Below, piece after piece: positions 33,073 to 44,444 of a stretch of DNA of 64,000 nt. Under the pieces are notes generated by a model. That model ran no database searches. It had not been told where the DNA came from and was given only the letters and a program-made list of their open reading frames with translations. Each line of letters begins with the position of its first letter. Positions within the stretch are counted from its first letter, which is position 1. The translations under genes were made by a program, and so were the position numbers. This stretch comes from Chelonoidis abingdonii (Eukaryota; Chordata; Testudines; Testudinidae): assembly GCF_003597395.2 (NCBI RefSeq), contig NC_133770.1, positions 2,583,532 to 2,647,531 of the forward strand, given 5' to 3'.

Positions 33073-33830
33073 AATCTTTCAGGTGCTTAGCACCATCCCG
33101 GTGATCGGGATTGAGTTGCATCCATTTTGTAGTTCTCCTGTGTGTTTTTACCAGATTTCATAGTGTCAATAACATTTAGAGGTGGATGGAAGAGACCTTC
33201 TAATTCACATTGAATGTATATATTGGGGAAATGTTGAATTGTTCCCTACTCTACATCCTCCATTTTTTTTTCAGATTAGTTTTATGCAATTTTTTGATGG
33301 GGTGCTTATCACTTATGAGATGGTTCCATCTGTTCGGAAGGCTTCCTGTTACCTTACAGTTTCTTTTGGTTCAGTATAATACCATTATTCTTGGTTATAA
33401 ATCCTTGAGCCACCCAACAAGTCCATCTTTCCAAAACGCCAATCAGTTTTATTGCTGTTCTCTAGAACCCCTGTAACTTACCCTGACTTGTGATGAAGTG
33501 TTCAGATCTGAATGAAATATTCCAATTGTAATCACTCTCCGAGCCCTAGGGGCTCTCTCTCCCCTCTCTGCTCTAGAACATTATGCCTCTGCAGCCCAAA
33601 GTCATATTGGCTTTTTCTGCTGACATGTCAGATTACGAACTGACTTATAAATAGTTTCCCTGGCACCCTCACAGACTCTAGAAAGTCATGAAAGGAATTT
33701 TGCTGCTCTGTCACCCTACAGACTCTTATGCATCTGTTTTCCTGTAGCACCTGGAGACTAACGGTAACATTTTCAAACTTGCTTAGTTCTTAAATCCTGC
33801 ATCTGAGCCACTGAGACCCACACCTATCTC
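33073..33830 (+). other. 3' flank of type II GIMAP copy 3
   Basis: Non-coding copy of 26,791-27,547 with a few differences near 33,160-33,180 and 33,725-33,785. Confidence 0.45.
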
Positions 33831-34087
33831 AGGCTGTGTCTACACTAGAAATGCGACAGCGGCAGTATAGGCACTTACTGCACTGAGAGGAGGGGTTTTT
33901 CCATCATTACGGAAAATCCACCTCTCTGAGAGGTGGTCACTAGGTCAATGGAAGAATTCTTCTCTCTGCTTAGCGCTGTCTACACTGGAGCTCAGGTCAG
34001 CTTAACTACCTCTCTCTAAGGTGTGAATTTTTCATGCCCTTGAGCAATGGAGCTGGGTCAACCTAACTTTCTAGTGTAGAGCAGCCC
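33831..34087. mobile_element. MITE with AGGCTGTGTCTACACTAG ends (second copy)
   Basis: Same element and position as 27,548-27,804. Confidence 0.75.
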
Positions 34088-34654
34088 AGTATACAACATT
34101 TGATAAGTGTCAGTAAATGAAATTAGCAATTGCTCTTTATCAACATCACATACAGTGAAACCTTGACAGGAGATCAATTTATCAGGCAAACAGGTCTTGA
34201 AATTACCCCCAAAATATTCCCAAATGTACTGAATCCAATTCAATGCCACCAATATTAGACGACTAGTTCCATTAAGCAACCAGTTTGTCACACTCCTGAG
34301 AGGCTTTTAATTGAAGTGTCCTTCACTTTGATGTCACTTACTTGTAGACAGGCCTGTGAAGTTAATTTCATTGCCTGCAGAGGTAAATTCATTTCTATTT
34401 GGCGGGGAGGAGACAAGGATCTTCTCTAATGAAATATAAAGGTGAGATGCTGGAGAGAGAACTATTAGACTGGATCATCCTACCACTTCCCTGACTCTGT
34501 ACTCCATTATATGAGGCCTTCCAGTGAACTGAGGCCCTTGTACTGAAATTGTTTTAGAGCACACATGGCCAGTTGTCATACCCAGGCTCACTCTCCTTGC
34601 TTGTCTCCTCCTTCCCCATTTCATCTTCTAGTCTAATTATAAAAATGAGAAAAC
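34088..34654. other. Type II unit flank, no gene seen
   Basis: Copy of 27,805-28,371, slightly diverged near 34,205-34,285. Confidence 0.4.
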
Positions 34655-35454
34655 TAGGGCTCTCAAGGGACTAAAAAAATTAATCACAGTTAAGCGCATT
34701 GTAAATAATAGAATACATTTATTTAAATATTTTTAGATGTTTTCCACATTTTTCAAATATATCAATTTAAATTAAAACACAGAATACAAAATGTACAGTG
34801 CTCGCTTTATATTTTTATTACAAATGTTTGCACTGTAAAAAAGAAACAAAAGAAATAAAATTTCAGTTCAACTCAACTCATACAAGCACTTTAGTGCAAT
34901 CTCTTTATCATGAAAGTTGAACTACAAATGTGGAATTATGCACTCAAAACTGAAACAATGTAAAACTTTAGAGTCCAATGTAAAACTGAGTCCACTCAGT
35001 TTTTTTGTTCAGCCAATGGCTCAGACAAATAAGTTTGTTTACATTTGCAGGAGATAATGCTGCCTGCTTCTTATTTCCAGTGTCACCTCAAAGTGAGAAC
35101 AGGTATTTGCATGGCACTGTTGCAGCCGGCATCACAAGGTATTTATGTGCCAGATGTGCTAAAGATTCATATGTCCCTTCACGCTTTAACCACCATTATA
35201 GAGGACATGTGTCCATGCTGATGGTGGATTCTGCTCAATAACAATCCAAAGCAGTTTGGGCTTGCACACATTCATTTTCATCATCTGAGTCAGATGCTAC
35301 CAGCAGAAGGTCGATTTTTCTTTTTTGGTGGTTTGGGTTCTGTAGTTTCTACGTCAGCGTGCTGTTCTTTTAAGCATGCTTCACACCTCATCCCTCTTGG
35401 ATTTTGGAAGGCACTTCAGATTCTTAAACCTTGAGTCGACTGCTGTAGTTATAT
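34655..35454 (-). mobile_element. Palindromic hAT relic, left arm only, cut at an assembly join
   Basis: Copy of 28,372-29,171 ending exactly at the single n at 35,455. The right arm is absent. Confidence 0.75.
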
Positions 35455-35455
35455 N
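35455..35455. other. Single-base assembly join (n)
   Basis: Left of the n is the type II unit in the middle of its hAT element. Right of it, the sequence starts inside an antisense CR1 that elsewhere belongs to the type I flank (compare 58,466). Confidence 0.8.
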
Positions 35456-36640
35456 TCTGCACACTGAGCAGATGTTTTCAGAGAACATGACTCCAACATC
35501 TCCTTCTTGGGTTGTAACAGCCAATTTAGACCCCCTCATTTTGTATGTATAGTTGGGATTATGTTTTCCAATGTGAATTACTTTGTACTTATCAATACTG
35601 AATTTCATCTGGAATTTTGCTGCCTGGTTACCCAGTTTTGTTGAATCCCTTTGTGATTCTTTGCAGTTAATTTTGGATTTAACCATCTTGAGCAATTTTG
35701 CATCATCTGCAAACTTTGCCTTCTCATGTTTAACCCATTTTTCTAGGTCATTTATGAATATGTTAAAGAGCACAGGTCCCAGTACAGGTTGTTGGGGGAC
35801 TCCACTATTTACACCTTTCCATTGTGAAAACTGACCATTTATTCCTACCCTTTGTTACCAGTTAATGATCCGTGAAAGAAAAGACCTGCCCTCTTATCCC
35901 ATAACTGATTACTTTGCTTAGGAGCCTTCGATGTGAGACCTTATCAAAGGCTTTTTGAAAGCCCAAGTACTCTATATCCACTGGATCCCCCTTGTCCACA
36001 TGCTTGTTGACATCCTCCAAGAATTCTACTAGATTGGTGAGGCATGATTTCCCTTTACAAAAACCATGTTGGTTCTTACCCAACAAATCATGTTCATCTC
36101 TGTGTCTGATGATTCTGCTCTTCACTACCATTTCAACCAATTTGCCCGATACTGAAGTCAGGATTACTGACCTGTCATTGCCAGGATCTCCTCTGGAGCC
36201 TTTTTAAAAAAATGGTGTCACTTTAGCTACCCTCCAGTCAGCTGGTACAGAGGCTGCTTTAAGCAATAGTTTACATACCACAGTTAGTAGTTCTGCAGTT
36301 TCACATTGAGTTCCTCCAAAATGCTTGGGTGATATCACCTGGTCCTGGTAACTTATTACTGTTTAATTGATCAATTTGTTCCTCAACCACCTCTACTGAC
36401 ACCTCGGTCTGGGACAGTTCCTCAGATTTGTCACCTAAAAACAATGGCTCAGGTGTGGGGATCACCTTCCCACCCTCTGCAGTGATGACTGATGCATGTA
36501 ATTCATTGAGCTTCTCTGTAACGGCCTTGAGTGCTTCTTTAGCACCTTGACTCTTCGGTGGTCGCACTGATTGTTTGCCAGGCTTCCTGCTTCTGATGTA
36601 CTTTAAAGGGTTTACTCTGATCTGTCTTCTCCCGGGGTGG
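35456..36640 (-). mobile_element. CR1 LINE, antisense, 3' end missing at the join
   Basis: The minus strand encodes the CR1 RT catalytic block AKFADDAK (35,697-35,720) with LFNIFINDLEKWV just before it. Further upstream is KAFDKVSHRRLLSK (near 35,930). It is orthologous in position to the CR1 at 3,259 and 57,778 but lacks their 3' terminal part. Confidence 0.85.
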
Positions 36641-37465
36641 GGGTGGGGTGGAGGGTTGGCTGTTGTGCGTGATGGAGGAAAGCTCGGGGACAAACAGCCT
36701 AGACACTCTCCCTCCTGCAGCCTGGGCTGTATCTCCTGCTGCTACACTGGTATCATGTGCTCTCCGGACTTGGCATGGGAGCGGAGGGGGGAGCTCTTGG
36801 GCAGTGGGGTTGGTTTCCTCATTTTGGTCCTTGTACCCCTGGGCTGGGTGAGCCCCGACTATCTCTAGACTGTCCCCTGCCTCAGGGGACCCTGGCACAT
36901 CATCAGTTCCTGCTGTGCCCCCTTCTGGGGTGTGTTCATTCAATCTGGTCTGCACGTTTGGCACAGGCACCCAAAGTGTCCAGCTCAGCACAGAGTAGCT
37001 GCCCGGGCGCTGATCTCCTGTCATTTCATTTCATTTCTCCTGTGTGGTGCAGGCCTGGGGGTGCTTCCCAGGGGCCCCATGACCCCCTTTGAGAGTTTGT
37101 CCGGCACAAAGAGAAGCAGGAGGTTTGAGTCTATTTCAAGAGGTGACACTAAATTGCTGCTGATTGTGACTGGCAGGTGGGGTAGCCAGGGAGCCCGTCT
37201 TAATAGCCAGAAACAGAGAATTCAACACTTGCTGCAAGATGAACAGTGGCCAAGGAACCAAGGATCTAAAGGGCTTTGTGTAGGAGAGATTCTCCGCACA
37301 TGCATTCCATAATCTGTGGGTGAGCCCAACACGGTCTCCTGTTGACATTGCTGACTCGTAGCAGTTCCTTGCACTGCAGGAAGGTGGCTGCATTTTCTGC
37401 ATCTCTTCTCCCTCGCTGGTTTGGGCCATGGGTTGTGTTAGCACCACAGCAGCCAAGGCTGGGTT
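36641..37465. other. Type I flank block, second copy, no gene seen
   Basis: Matches 5,101-5,525 and 59,780-60,640. It carries non-conserved ORFs only. Confidence 0.45.
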
Positions 37466-39165
37466 GTTCTTTTAACCCTTCTACCCCTCTGAGTTGGCAG
37501 CAACAAGGGCCGGGTTCAGTATCCAGGGGTTCCGTTTCAAACACGCAATGCAAAACTGGCTCGAACCCTGACCCCGTAACCCCCCCTCCCACCCGCCGGG
37601 CGCCTCTAGGAGGCAATACTGTTCCATAACCCTACAAATTCCTAAGTCCTGCATCTCAACAGCTTATATGTCCTCACCCTATATTAGTGCAGAATGTTTA
37701 TACAGAGATCAGTAAGTCAAACCATTAATTAGCAGTTGTACTTCCCCTCTCGCAAGCACGGAGTCTGAGTGTAGCAAAAGCCTTTTAATAAAGAAGGGAA
37801 ACAATGCAGCATTATGTTGAGGAAACACCACAAACAGGCTTCATGACACAAACTATGAGCAAAAGACCCACCTCCAAGTACGTTTGGCAATGTCCTTTTC
37901 CCCTCAGGGTCTTACGTCCAATCACCCCAAAGTCCAACAACCCAAAAGTCTCTGTGCCTGGTCAGGGCTGCCCCAGAGTTCAAAAGTTCATCTGCAGAGT
38001 TTTACCCCCCAGCCTGGGTAGAATGGGGGGGGCATATGAGATGTTAAGGGACACCTTACATGGGCCTGGCCAGTTCACCCCAGAAGTCCTAAGCAAGCCC
38101 AAAAGTTCAATCTGACTGTGCTTGCGATACAGTAAGCGCTATTGGCTGAACTGCGTACAGAGTTACAAAAGTTTTTAGTGTCATGCGAGAGTGATTATAC
38201 AACTAATGAAAAGATTCTGCGTAGCTTACCACCAGCAACTAGTTCTAGTAGTAACAAATGGGCGGAGAGGCATAGGAGAGTCTATGAGATGTCTAGGAGC
38301 ACGGTCTTACATGGGCCTGCAGGCGTGACTGTTGGGCCCGATCCCTCTGTATTCGCATGAGAGGTCTGAGATTCTCGCAGCGACTTGCATCTAAATCATC
38401 GGATATGTGAGTTCGCGATTCCTGCATGCACAGCCACCATCAATCTACTCCTCCAGCTGTCCCCACCAAAATCTGCATCCACTCATGACTAACATAACCC
38501 AGCAAAAACTGCTTTCTACTCTGCTAGCCGCTACTTAACAATATATCTTTAGGATCCCCACCTAGTTAACACAGCACTTAGGCAATCTCAGCTCCAGTAA
38601 TGTTTAGCATTTCAGTAGAGGAGATCCCAGTGCAACTACTAGCCTCTAAAGCAAATCCAGTTTCAAACAATCGGTCTAGCTAGACTCCTAAATGAAATAT
38701 GTAGCCCTATTATTGATTCAACAACAGAGCAAAGAAAAGATGCAAAATTGATCATCCAGCCCTCAAAGGTGCCTGAACCATCAAACAGCACATTCCTATC
38801 CCTACAACCTTTCTTAGTTCACTGTGTTTTGGAACCCATGTGCCCTTTGTGGTAGTGAGAGCTACAGAGTTGATGGTGAGATCTTCTGTCATTAAACAGT
38901 TCATAGTCCATTCAATATTCAGGGGAAATAACCCATAATCAGAGCTGGGTAACAAAATGTTTTTATCCTGCCCGCAATAACCCGAAGAAATTGGGGATCC
39001 CACAGCTGTCAAAGTGACCACTCTTTGGGCTTCCGTGGGCTAATGCTAGGAGGGGTGGGTGTGCCCCTTATGCAAACAAGATCAGCCTCTCCTTGAAATA
39101 TCTTTTCCACACGGGTCGCTATAAATCACCACTAGATGTCAGGGGTAGAGCTCAATCCTGACTCT
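37466..39165 (-). repeat. LTR/ERV-like insertion in the type I flank
   Basis: The type I flank at 5.1-6.9 kb lacks this stretch, while 60,640-62,150 has it. It contains GGTTCAGTATCCAGGGGTTCC, an antisense polyadenylation region (CCTTTTAATAAAG near 37,780) and text also found at 42,590-43,050 (GAGTCTGAGTGTAG, CCCAGAGTTCA). Boundaries are inferred from the comparison with 5.5-6.1 kb. The stretch 38,120-38,640 is full of insertions relative to 61,310-61,660. Confidence 0.45.
37621..37738 (+). repeat. Displaced 118-bp piece of the type I GIMAP 3' flank
   Basis: Nearly identical to 56,780-56,897 (CCATAACCCTACAAATTCC ... CATTAATTAGCAGTTGT), but sitting inside LTR-like sequence between GGAGGCAATACT and ACTTCCCCTCTCGC. 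A corrupted version is at 60,840-60,990. Confidence 0.75.
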
Positions 39166-41100
39166 GCTTACACCCTCATTCATTCCCAGCCATGCCACAT
39201 CCCTTCCATACTCCTAGCGCTAAATTCTCCCCTGAGGTAACTACCCTGGACGGCAGTGGGGTTGTTTTCAGTGGAGAATTTGCCCCTGACTGTTTAGCTT
39301 TGGTTTGGTTCCAGTATCTGTCACACCATCGGCCTCTAATAGGGCAGGAATGTGTCTCTCGGCAGTCATGTTGGGTGCTGGCCCAGTTTCAGGGGTGCGG
39401 TGCAGAGAATGAGCAAAAGTGATGGGAAGTGTTTTCATTGAACTGCCTGGGCCCGAGGGCAGGTATAATTCTGCCAGATGCCCAGTAACAGATCCGGGTC
39501 ATATGATCCAGGTCGGCCTTTAAAATGAAGTTCCTTTGATGGAGATACACTAGCCCATAGGACTCTAGGCCCTGCTATGCACCGTACGGCCATAACTCCT
39601 CTGGTTTTACTGGCAACGTTCATTCACAATTTTATCACAACTCTAGCGGTTTGTTGGGGTTGCTTTATTATCTGTCTCTCAGGAAAACATGAGATGCCTG
39701 GCAGGGGCCACACCCTCAATTTTCCCTTATTCAAAATGGCTGCCATCTTCCTATTACTGTCAGTGGGGCTGAAGCAGCAGTAGACGGTCACCATGACCCT
39801 ATGGCAAGTGGCAGAAAGGGGTGGGGCTGTGTGCTGGGCTGCAAGATGGAAAGAGGGAGGGGTTGGGTTCATTTTGTCTCCCCACTTGTTCTGGCCTAGG
39901 GCAAACCCAGGAAACCCTGAATTTCAGCTCTGAACCTGTCTACACTGAGCACAGTGTGTGTTTGGGCAGCCCCAGCCCCCTAGCTAAAAGGAAGAGAAGG
40001 TCATTCTGGGGGTGACAAGCTCCAGCAGCTCTAGGGGGCTATTGAAGGCCCCCCTACACCACAGTAAATGGTCAGCTTTCTAGCACCCCCAAAACACAGG
40101 CTGCACCAGCACTTGCGTCTCAGCCTCTGTAGGCTCTGCTCTCTTCTGCAGGTTAGCAACAGACATGCTCCAGCCCCTGGGCATCGAGCATCCTCACCAG
40201 TGTCCAGCCCTGGAGCCACTAAGCACTTCACAGAATTGCAGACGCTGAGGTTCCAAAAGGCGCAGTACAGCACCGCTTACTAGTTACCCTTCACTGGGAA
40301 CATGGCTCCCGCGTAGCACTCCAGCGCTGAGAGATTTGTACATAGAGAAGATGAGTGTACAAGGTTCAGAATGTCACCATGGCAGCTAGCACCAGCACTG
40401 GAAATAACAGGTTACAGATAAAATTAAAACGATAGCCCCAGACTAAAGCCTTTCAGCTTAACTCATGGGACATTATGATGTCATCAGCGCAGAAGTTCAT
40501 CCCAAATCCTCCCTGTGTGTTCCAGCCTGGCGTGTCTGTGAGCTACTGTTCGTGAAGCAAAGGCCACCATCAGCTCACGTCCTAGGTGAAAGATCCTGTG
40601 TCTCTCCCTGCTTTCTCCTGATAGACCTGACTAATTCCTTGATCTTAGTCCTAAACCAGACCCCCCTCCTGCTGCACGTCCCTTCCTTTGTGTGATCTCT
40701 GATAGACATTGCAATCTTGATTACCTGGTGATTCCATGCGCACTTTGACTTCCCATGGTCAGACACACAATACACAGCGGTCAGCCAGGGCATTGTCTCC
40801 TGTCCCTCATCTGCACAGAACCTGTCACTCTCTGGTGACCTGCCTTACAGACCTTGTACGTTCTCAGTGTGTGTGGTATATACACAGATATAATCTCCTT
40901 ACATATTGTCTATACATAGAGCACATGATGATTATGAGGACCAGCACGACACAGGCTTTCAGCAGAGAACTTTGCTTGGTACTCTTTGCCAAACGAGTTT
41001 TGCAGCTACCAGACCCAGGGGAGCCCTGTAACCTCTGTGCACCCCTCTGCCCCCTGCCAGTTGGCGCCAAGAGGTCCCTTACAGCCCCATCCTACGTGTG
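39166..41100. other. Type I flank block, distal part, no gene seen
   Basis: Matches 62,150-64,000, and its first 600 bp match 6,135-6,735. Small insertions relative to the 62-64 kb copy are scattered through it. No conserved frame was found. Confidence 0.45.
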
Positions 41101-42589
41101 GTTAATTGTGTGTATTGTGGGAGAACGAGGAGACCCCAGTCTGGTCTGGGCTCAGGGGCCCATTGTGCCTGGCGCGGTACAAAACACAGAGCAGGAAGAG
41201 GGCCCTGCTCAGAAGGCCTCGTGCTCTAAGAGGAGACAGCAAGTGGGTATGGACAGGCAGAGACCCAAGGAGCTACTGTGACAGTTATAAGCAGTAGTCG
41301 CACCCACCAGCTGCCCAATCAGGCACCTCAACCAGCCTTTGGAAATGACTAATGGCTGAACCATCCCCAGAGGAGAGTTGGCTGCTGGGTGATTTATCCA
41401 TTCAGCACTTTCTGCTCCATAAGAAGGTCTCTCTTGCTTTCTTCCCCCCTCCCCACCCCTTTCATGGTAACCCTGCTCCACAGGGTACAAACCCCGTTCT
41501 CACCAACAGCCTTCTCAGTCTCCATTGAGTCCTCCCAGTCAGTACCAGACAGTGACTAGAACAAGGGAGCCAGTCTCCTAATCTCCTAATGATGGTGGGA
41601 CAGACCTGTGCACAGCACCCTGGGGGATACTTTGGGGCCTGTGAACATATGTCTGACCCACCAGGGCTCCAGAATGTCACTTTTGCCTTTTGCAGGAAAT
41701 GTACCTTCGGGGATCTTGCTAATGCTCTGCTCCTGCCCTGTATCCTCAATCCCAGAATGCAAGACCCAGTCACCTAACAGCTGATCTCAGTTCCCAAGGT
41801 TGGTTCCCAACACCTGCTGGGAACCGTAGGGCAGGAGGCCACTCTTAGCTGTGGGTCAGTAGCTCGAGGCAGCTAACACACCTGTAACACTACTCTAGAC
41901 TCTCCATGGAAAGGCAATAGGGATTAGGTACCTAACAGCAATGGAGCCTGGAATTCTGCCCCAGATTGGCCAGGCAGCCTGCTCACAGCTCCACCTCTAG
42001 CCTCTTAAGCCTTCCTGAGCCCTGCCTGGCTCTGCTGGGATTCCCCTCTGCAGTGTATTGAAGGGAGGCTGCTGAAGCTTTGGGGCCTCAGACTGGGGTT
42101 ATATAAAACGGAGTTTTGCTCGTGCTGCCCTCCCCCCGTCTCACCCCCCCAGGGACTAGCTCATTCACTCACCTGCCCACGCCGGTAACACCTGCCCCCA
42201 GCCTTGCAGGAACAGCCTGGTTCGGAGGATCTGGACAGTGAGCTGACGAGGGCAGAACTAGCACCTGTGTGCGCTGCACCCCCTGCCTGTGACGTCACTG
42301 TGGGGCGTCACTGGCGCAGCCCCTCCTGGTGCAGGGTCCGTCCTGTGGGACTAATACTCACACGGCAGCTCTGAGTCTCCGTATCCCATCATTGCCCCAG
42401 TGTGGAGGCTGCAGCAGGTGCCTGGGCTCACACTGTGTCCTCACGCAGGGATGTGACACACCAGCCTGGTGCCGTAGCGCTGGATGCTGGGTGGTGACGT
42501 ATGGAGCCACATGGTCCTGTCACAACATGGACTCAAACCTCCTGGGATCCTGCTTGTGTAACTCTTCTGCTAGGTGGAACCAGCAGCAA
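41101..42589. other. Intergenic, no gene supported
   Basis: Around 41,155-41,225 GGGGCCCATTGTGCCTGGCG and following text resemble an old amniote dispersed repeat. ORFs of 60-115 codons have no domain. Confidence 0.3.
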
Positions 42590-43060
42590 CCTGGGCCAGG
42601 TTCCTTTCCATCAATACAACACAGAACCGGCTCCAGCCCCCACCCAGTAACCTGGGAAATTACATACCATCCCTAGGTGCCTCTGAGAGGCAACACTGCC
42701 CCACTCACAGGCAGAGTCTGAGTGTAGAAAGAAACTTTTAATAAAAGGGAAAAGTAATAGCGTTAATTTGGGAAAACTCTGCAACCAGGGTTCATAAACC
42801 ATGAGTAAAGACCCACCCCCAAGTAGGTTGGGCAGCGTCCTTTCCCTGCAGGTTCTCAAGTCCAATGACACGAAACTCCCTTTCATGTGCCCAACCCTTC
42901 TCTGAACCCTCTCACAGTTGTTGCCCTTGGTCAGTGCAGACCCAGAGTTCAGAGGGGCATCTGCAGAGTTCATCTCCCCCTGGGTGGGGTAAAGAGGCAC
43001 CTTACTCTCTCTGCTGCTTGGGCACTTGCTCACTGCCCCTCTCTGCTGCCTGCCTGCTTG
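42590..43060 (-). repeat. LTR-like fragment related to 37.5-38.0 kb, antisense
   Basis: Shares, in order, CTGAGAGGCAACACTG, GAGTCTGAGTGTAG, TTTTAATAAA, AAAGACCCACC, GTCCTTT and CCCAGAGTTCA with 37,600-37,990. No coding sequence. Confidence 0.5.
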
Positions 43061-44204
43061 CTGCTCCCACCAGCCACCTGCTCACCACCCCTCTCCACTG
43101 CAGCCCTGCTGGCGGCTCACCGCACCTCTCCACCACCACCTTGATGGTCTCCAACTGTGTTCCCACCTCATCAGCTGACTGTTACAGGCCCTCTGCTGCT
43201 GCCTGCCTCAACTTCTGCACATCAGTCTCTTAGTAATGTTCAACTCTTTGCAGGCTGGGAAAAAAAACACAGCCCCATCTCAAGTGATTTCAGCTCTCAG
43301 TGATTTCTAGCTCTGGGTAAGCAGTACAGAACTACAGTCCTACCACATCCAGCTTCAGTACTGAACAAACAATTAAAACCCCAAATGGTTCCCCTATGAA
43401 ACCTACTTAGCTCTCTTTTTCAGCCTGTGGGTGAAAACAAATTGAGCCAGTCACAGAACGCCCCTCATAGTGGGTAACAGAAGCAGAAAGAGGAAGCAAG
43501 CAAGAGACCCTACCAACTAAGATATTTTTTTTCCTACTTACTGACATCATAAGCCTCTGACAGTCGAGCCCCTGGCTTAATGAGGTTCTTTCAACTGAGG
43601 GTGGCCCCCTCATTTGGCCCAGGTTAAGCACGATCCTCTGTTTCTGTATTCCCACAATAATTACAACATTGGTAACCATAGTTCACTACCCTGACATTCA
43701 GTACTAAGGTGAGTACCCAACACCAGCCAAAGTTGATCACATTGACACCGCGGTGTCTGCTGAATCTGTAAGCAGAACAGGAGCAAAGTGTATTTACATA
43801 AACACACCCAAGTCTCTCCTGCTCCCAGCTAGCTGTCAGGGAAGCAGTCATTCAGACCCTGCTTATACTTGTAAAAGGCAGGATGGACCCATGAAAAAAA
43901 GGCCTGTCCCTTGATCTCAGTGGGGCTGGAACCCCCACTTGGTGCCTGGCCAAAGGGTGTGTTCAGTGCTCTGCCTGGCCAGACTGTGCTGCAGCTTTTG
44001 GGTATGGGTGTTACCAGGGAGAGCGGCTAACAGCAGCCCCTAGCACTGTTCAGTTGTGCTCCTCCCCCAGACTGCCCCATCCTGCTGCTGCTCTCGGGAC
44101 CCTCACCCGAGCTGTGCAGAGTGGGGGTACAGGGTGCTGATGTCAGGCTGTCCCCTGCCTCTGTAGCTCATCTCTGCAAAGCAGGGGAGAGGGGACATGA
44201 CACA
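43061..44204. other. Intergenic, no gene supported
   Basis: CT-rich first part (CTGCTGCCTGCCTGCTTGC) and no ORF with a domain. Possibly internal ERV remnant downstream of the LTR-like fragment. Confidence 0.3.
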
Positions 44205-44444
44205 CAGGGGCGGCTCCAGGCACCAGCATGCTAAGCGTGTGCCTGGGGCGGCAAGCCACAGGGGGCTGTCTGCTGGTTGCCGCGAGGGTGGCGAGCAGGT
44301 TGCCTTCGGTGGATTGCCTATGGAGGGTCTGCTGGTCCCACAGCTTCGGCGGACTTCCTGCAGGCATGCCGCCAAATCCGCAGGCCTGGGGACCTCCTAC
44401 AGGCAAGCCGTGCTTGGGGCAGCAAAATACCTAGAGCCACCCTG
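44205..44444. mobile_element. hAT-type MITE with 8-bp target duplication
   Basis: Ends CAGGGGCGGCTCCAGGCACC and CCTAGAGCCACCCTG are inverted repeats. The flanks ATGACACA (44,197-44,204) and ACGACACA (44,445-44,452) match at 7 of 8 bases, as expected for hAT. It is 240 bp and non-coding. Confidence 0.75.
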
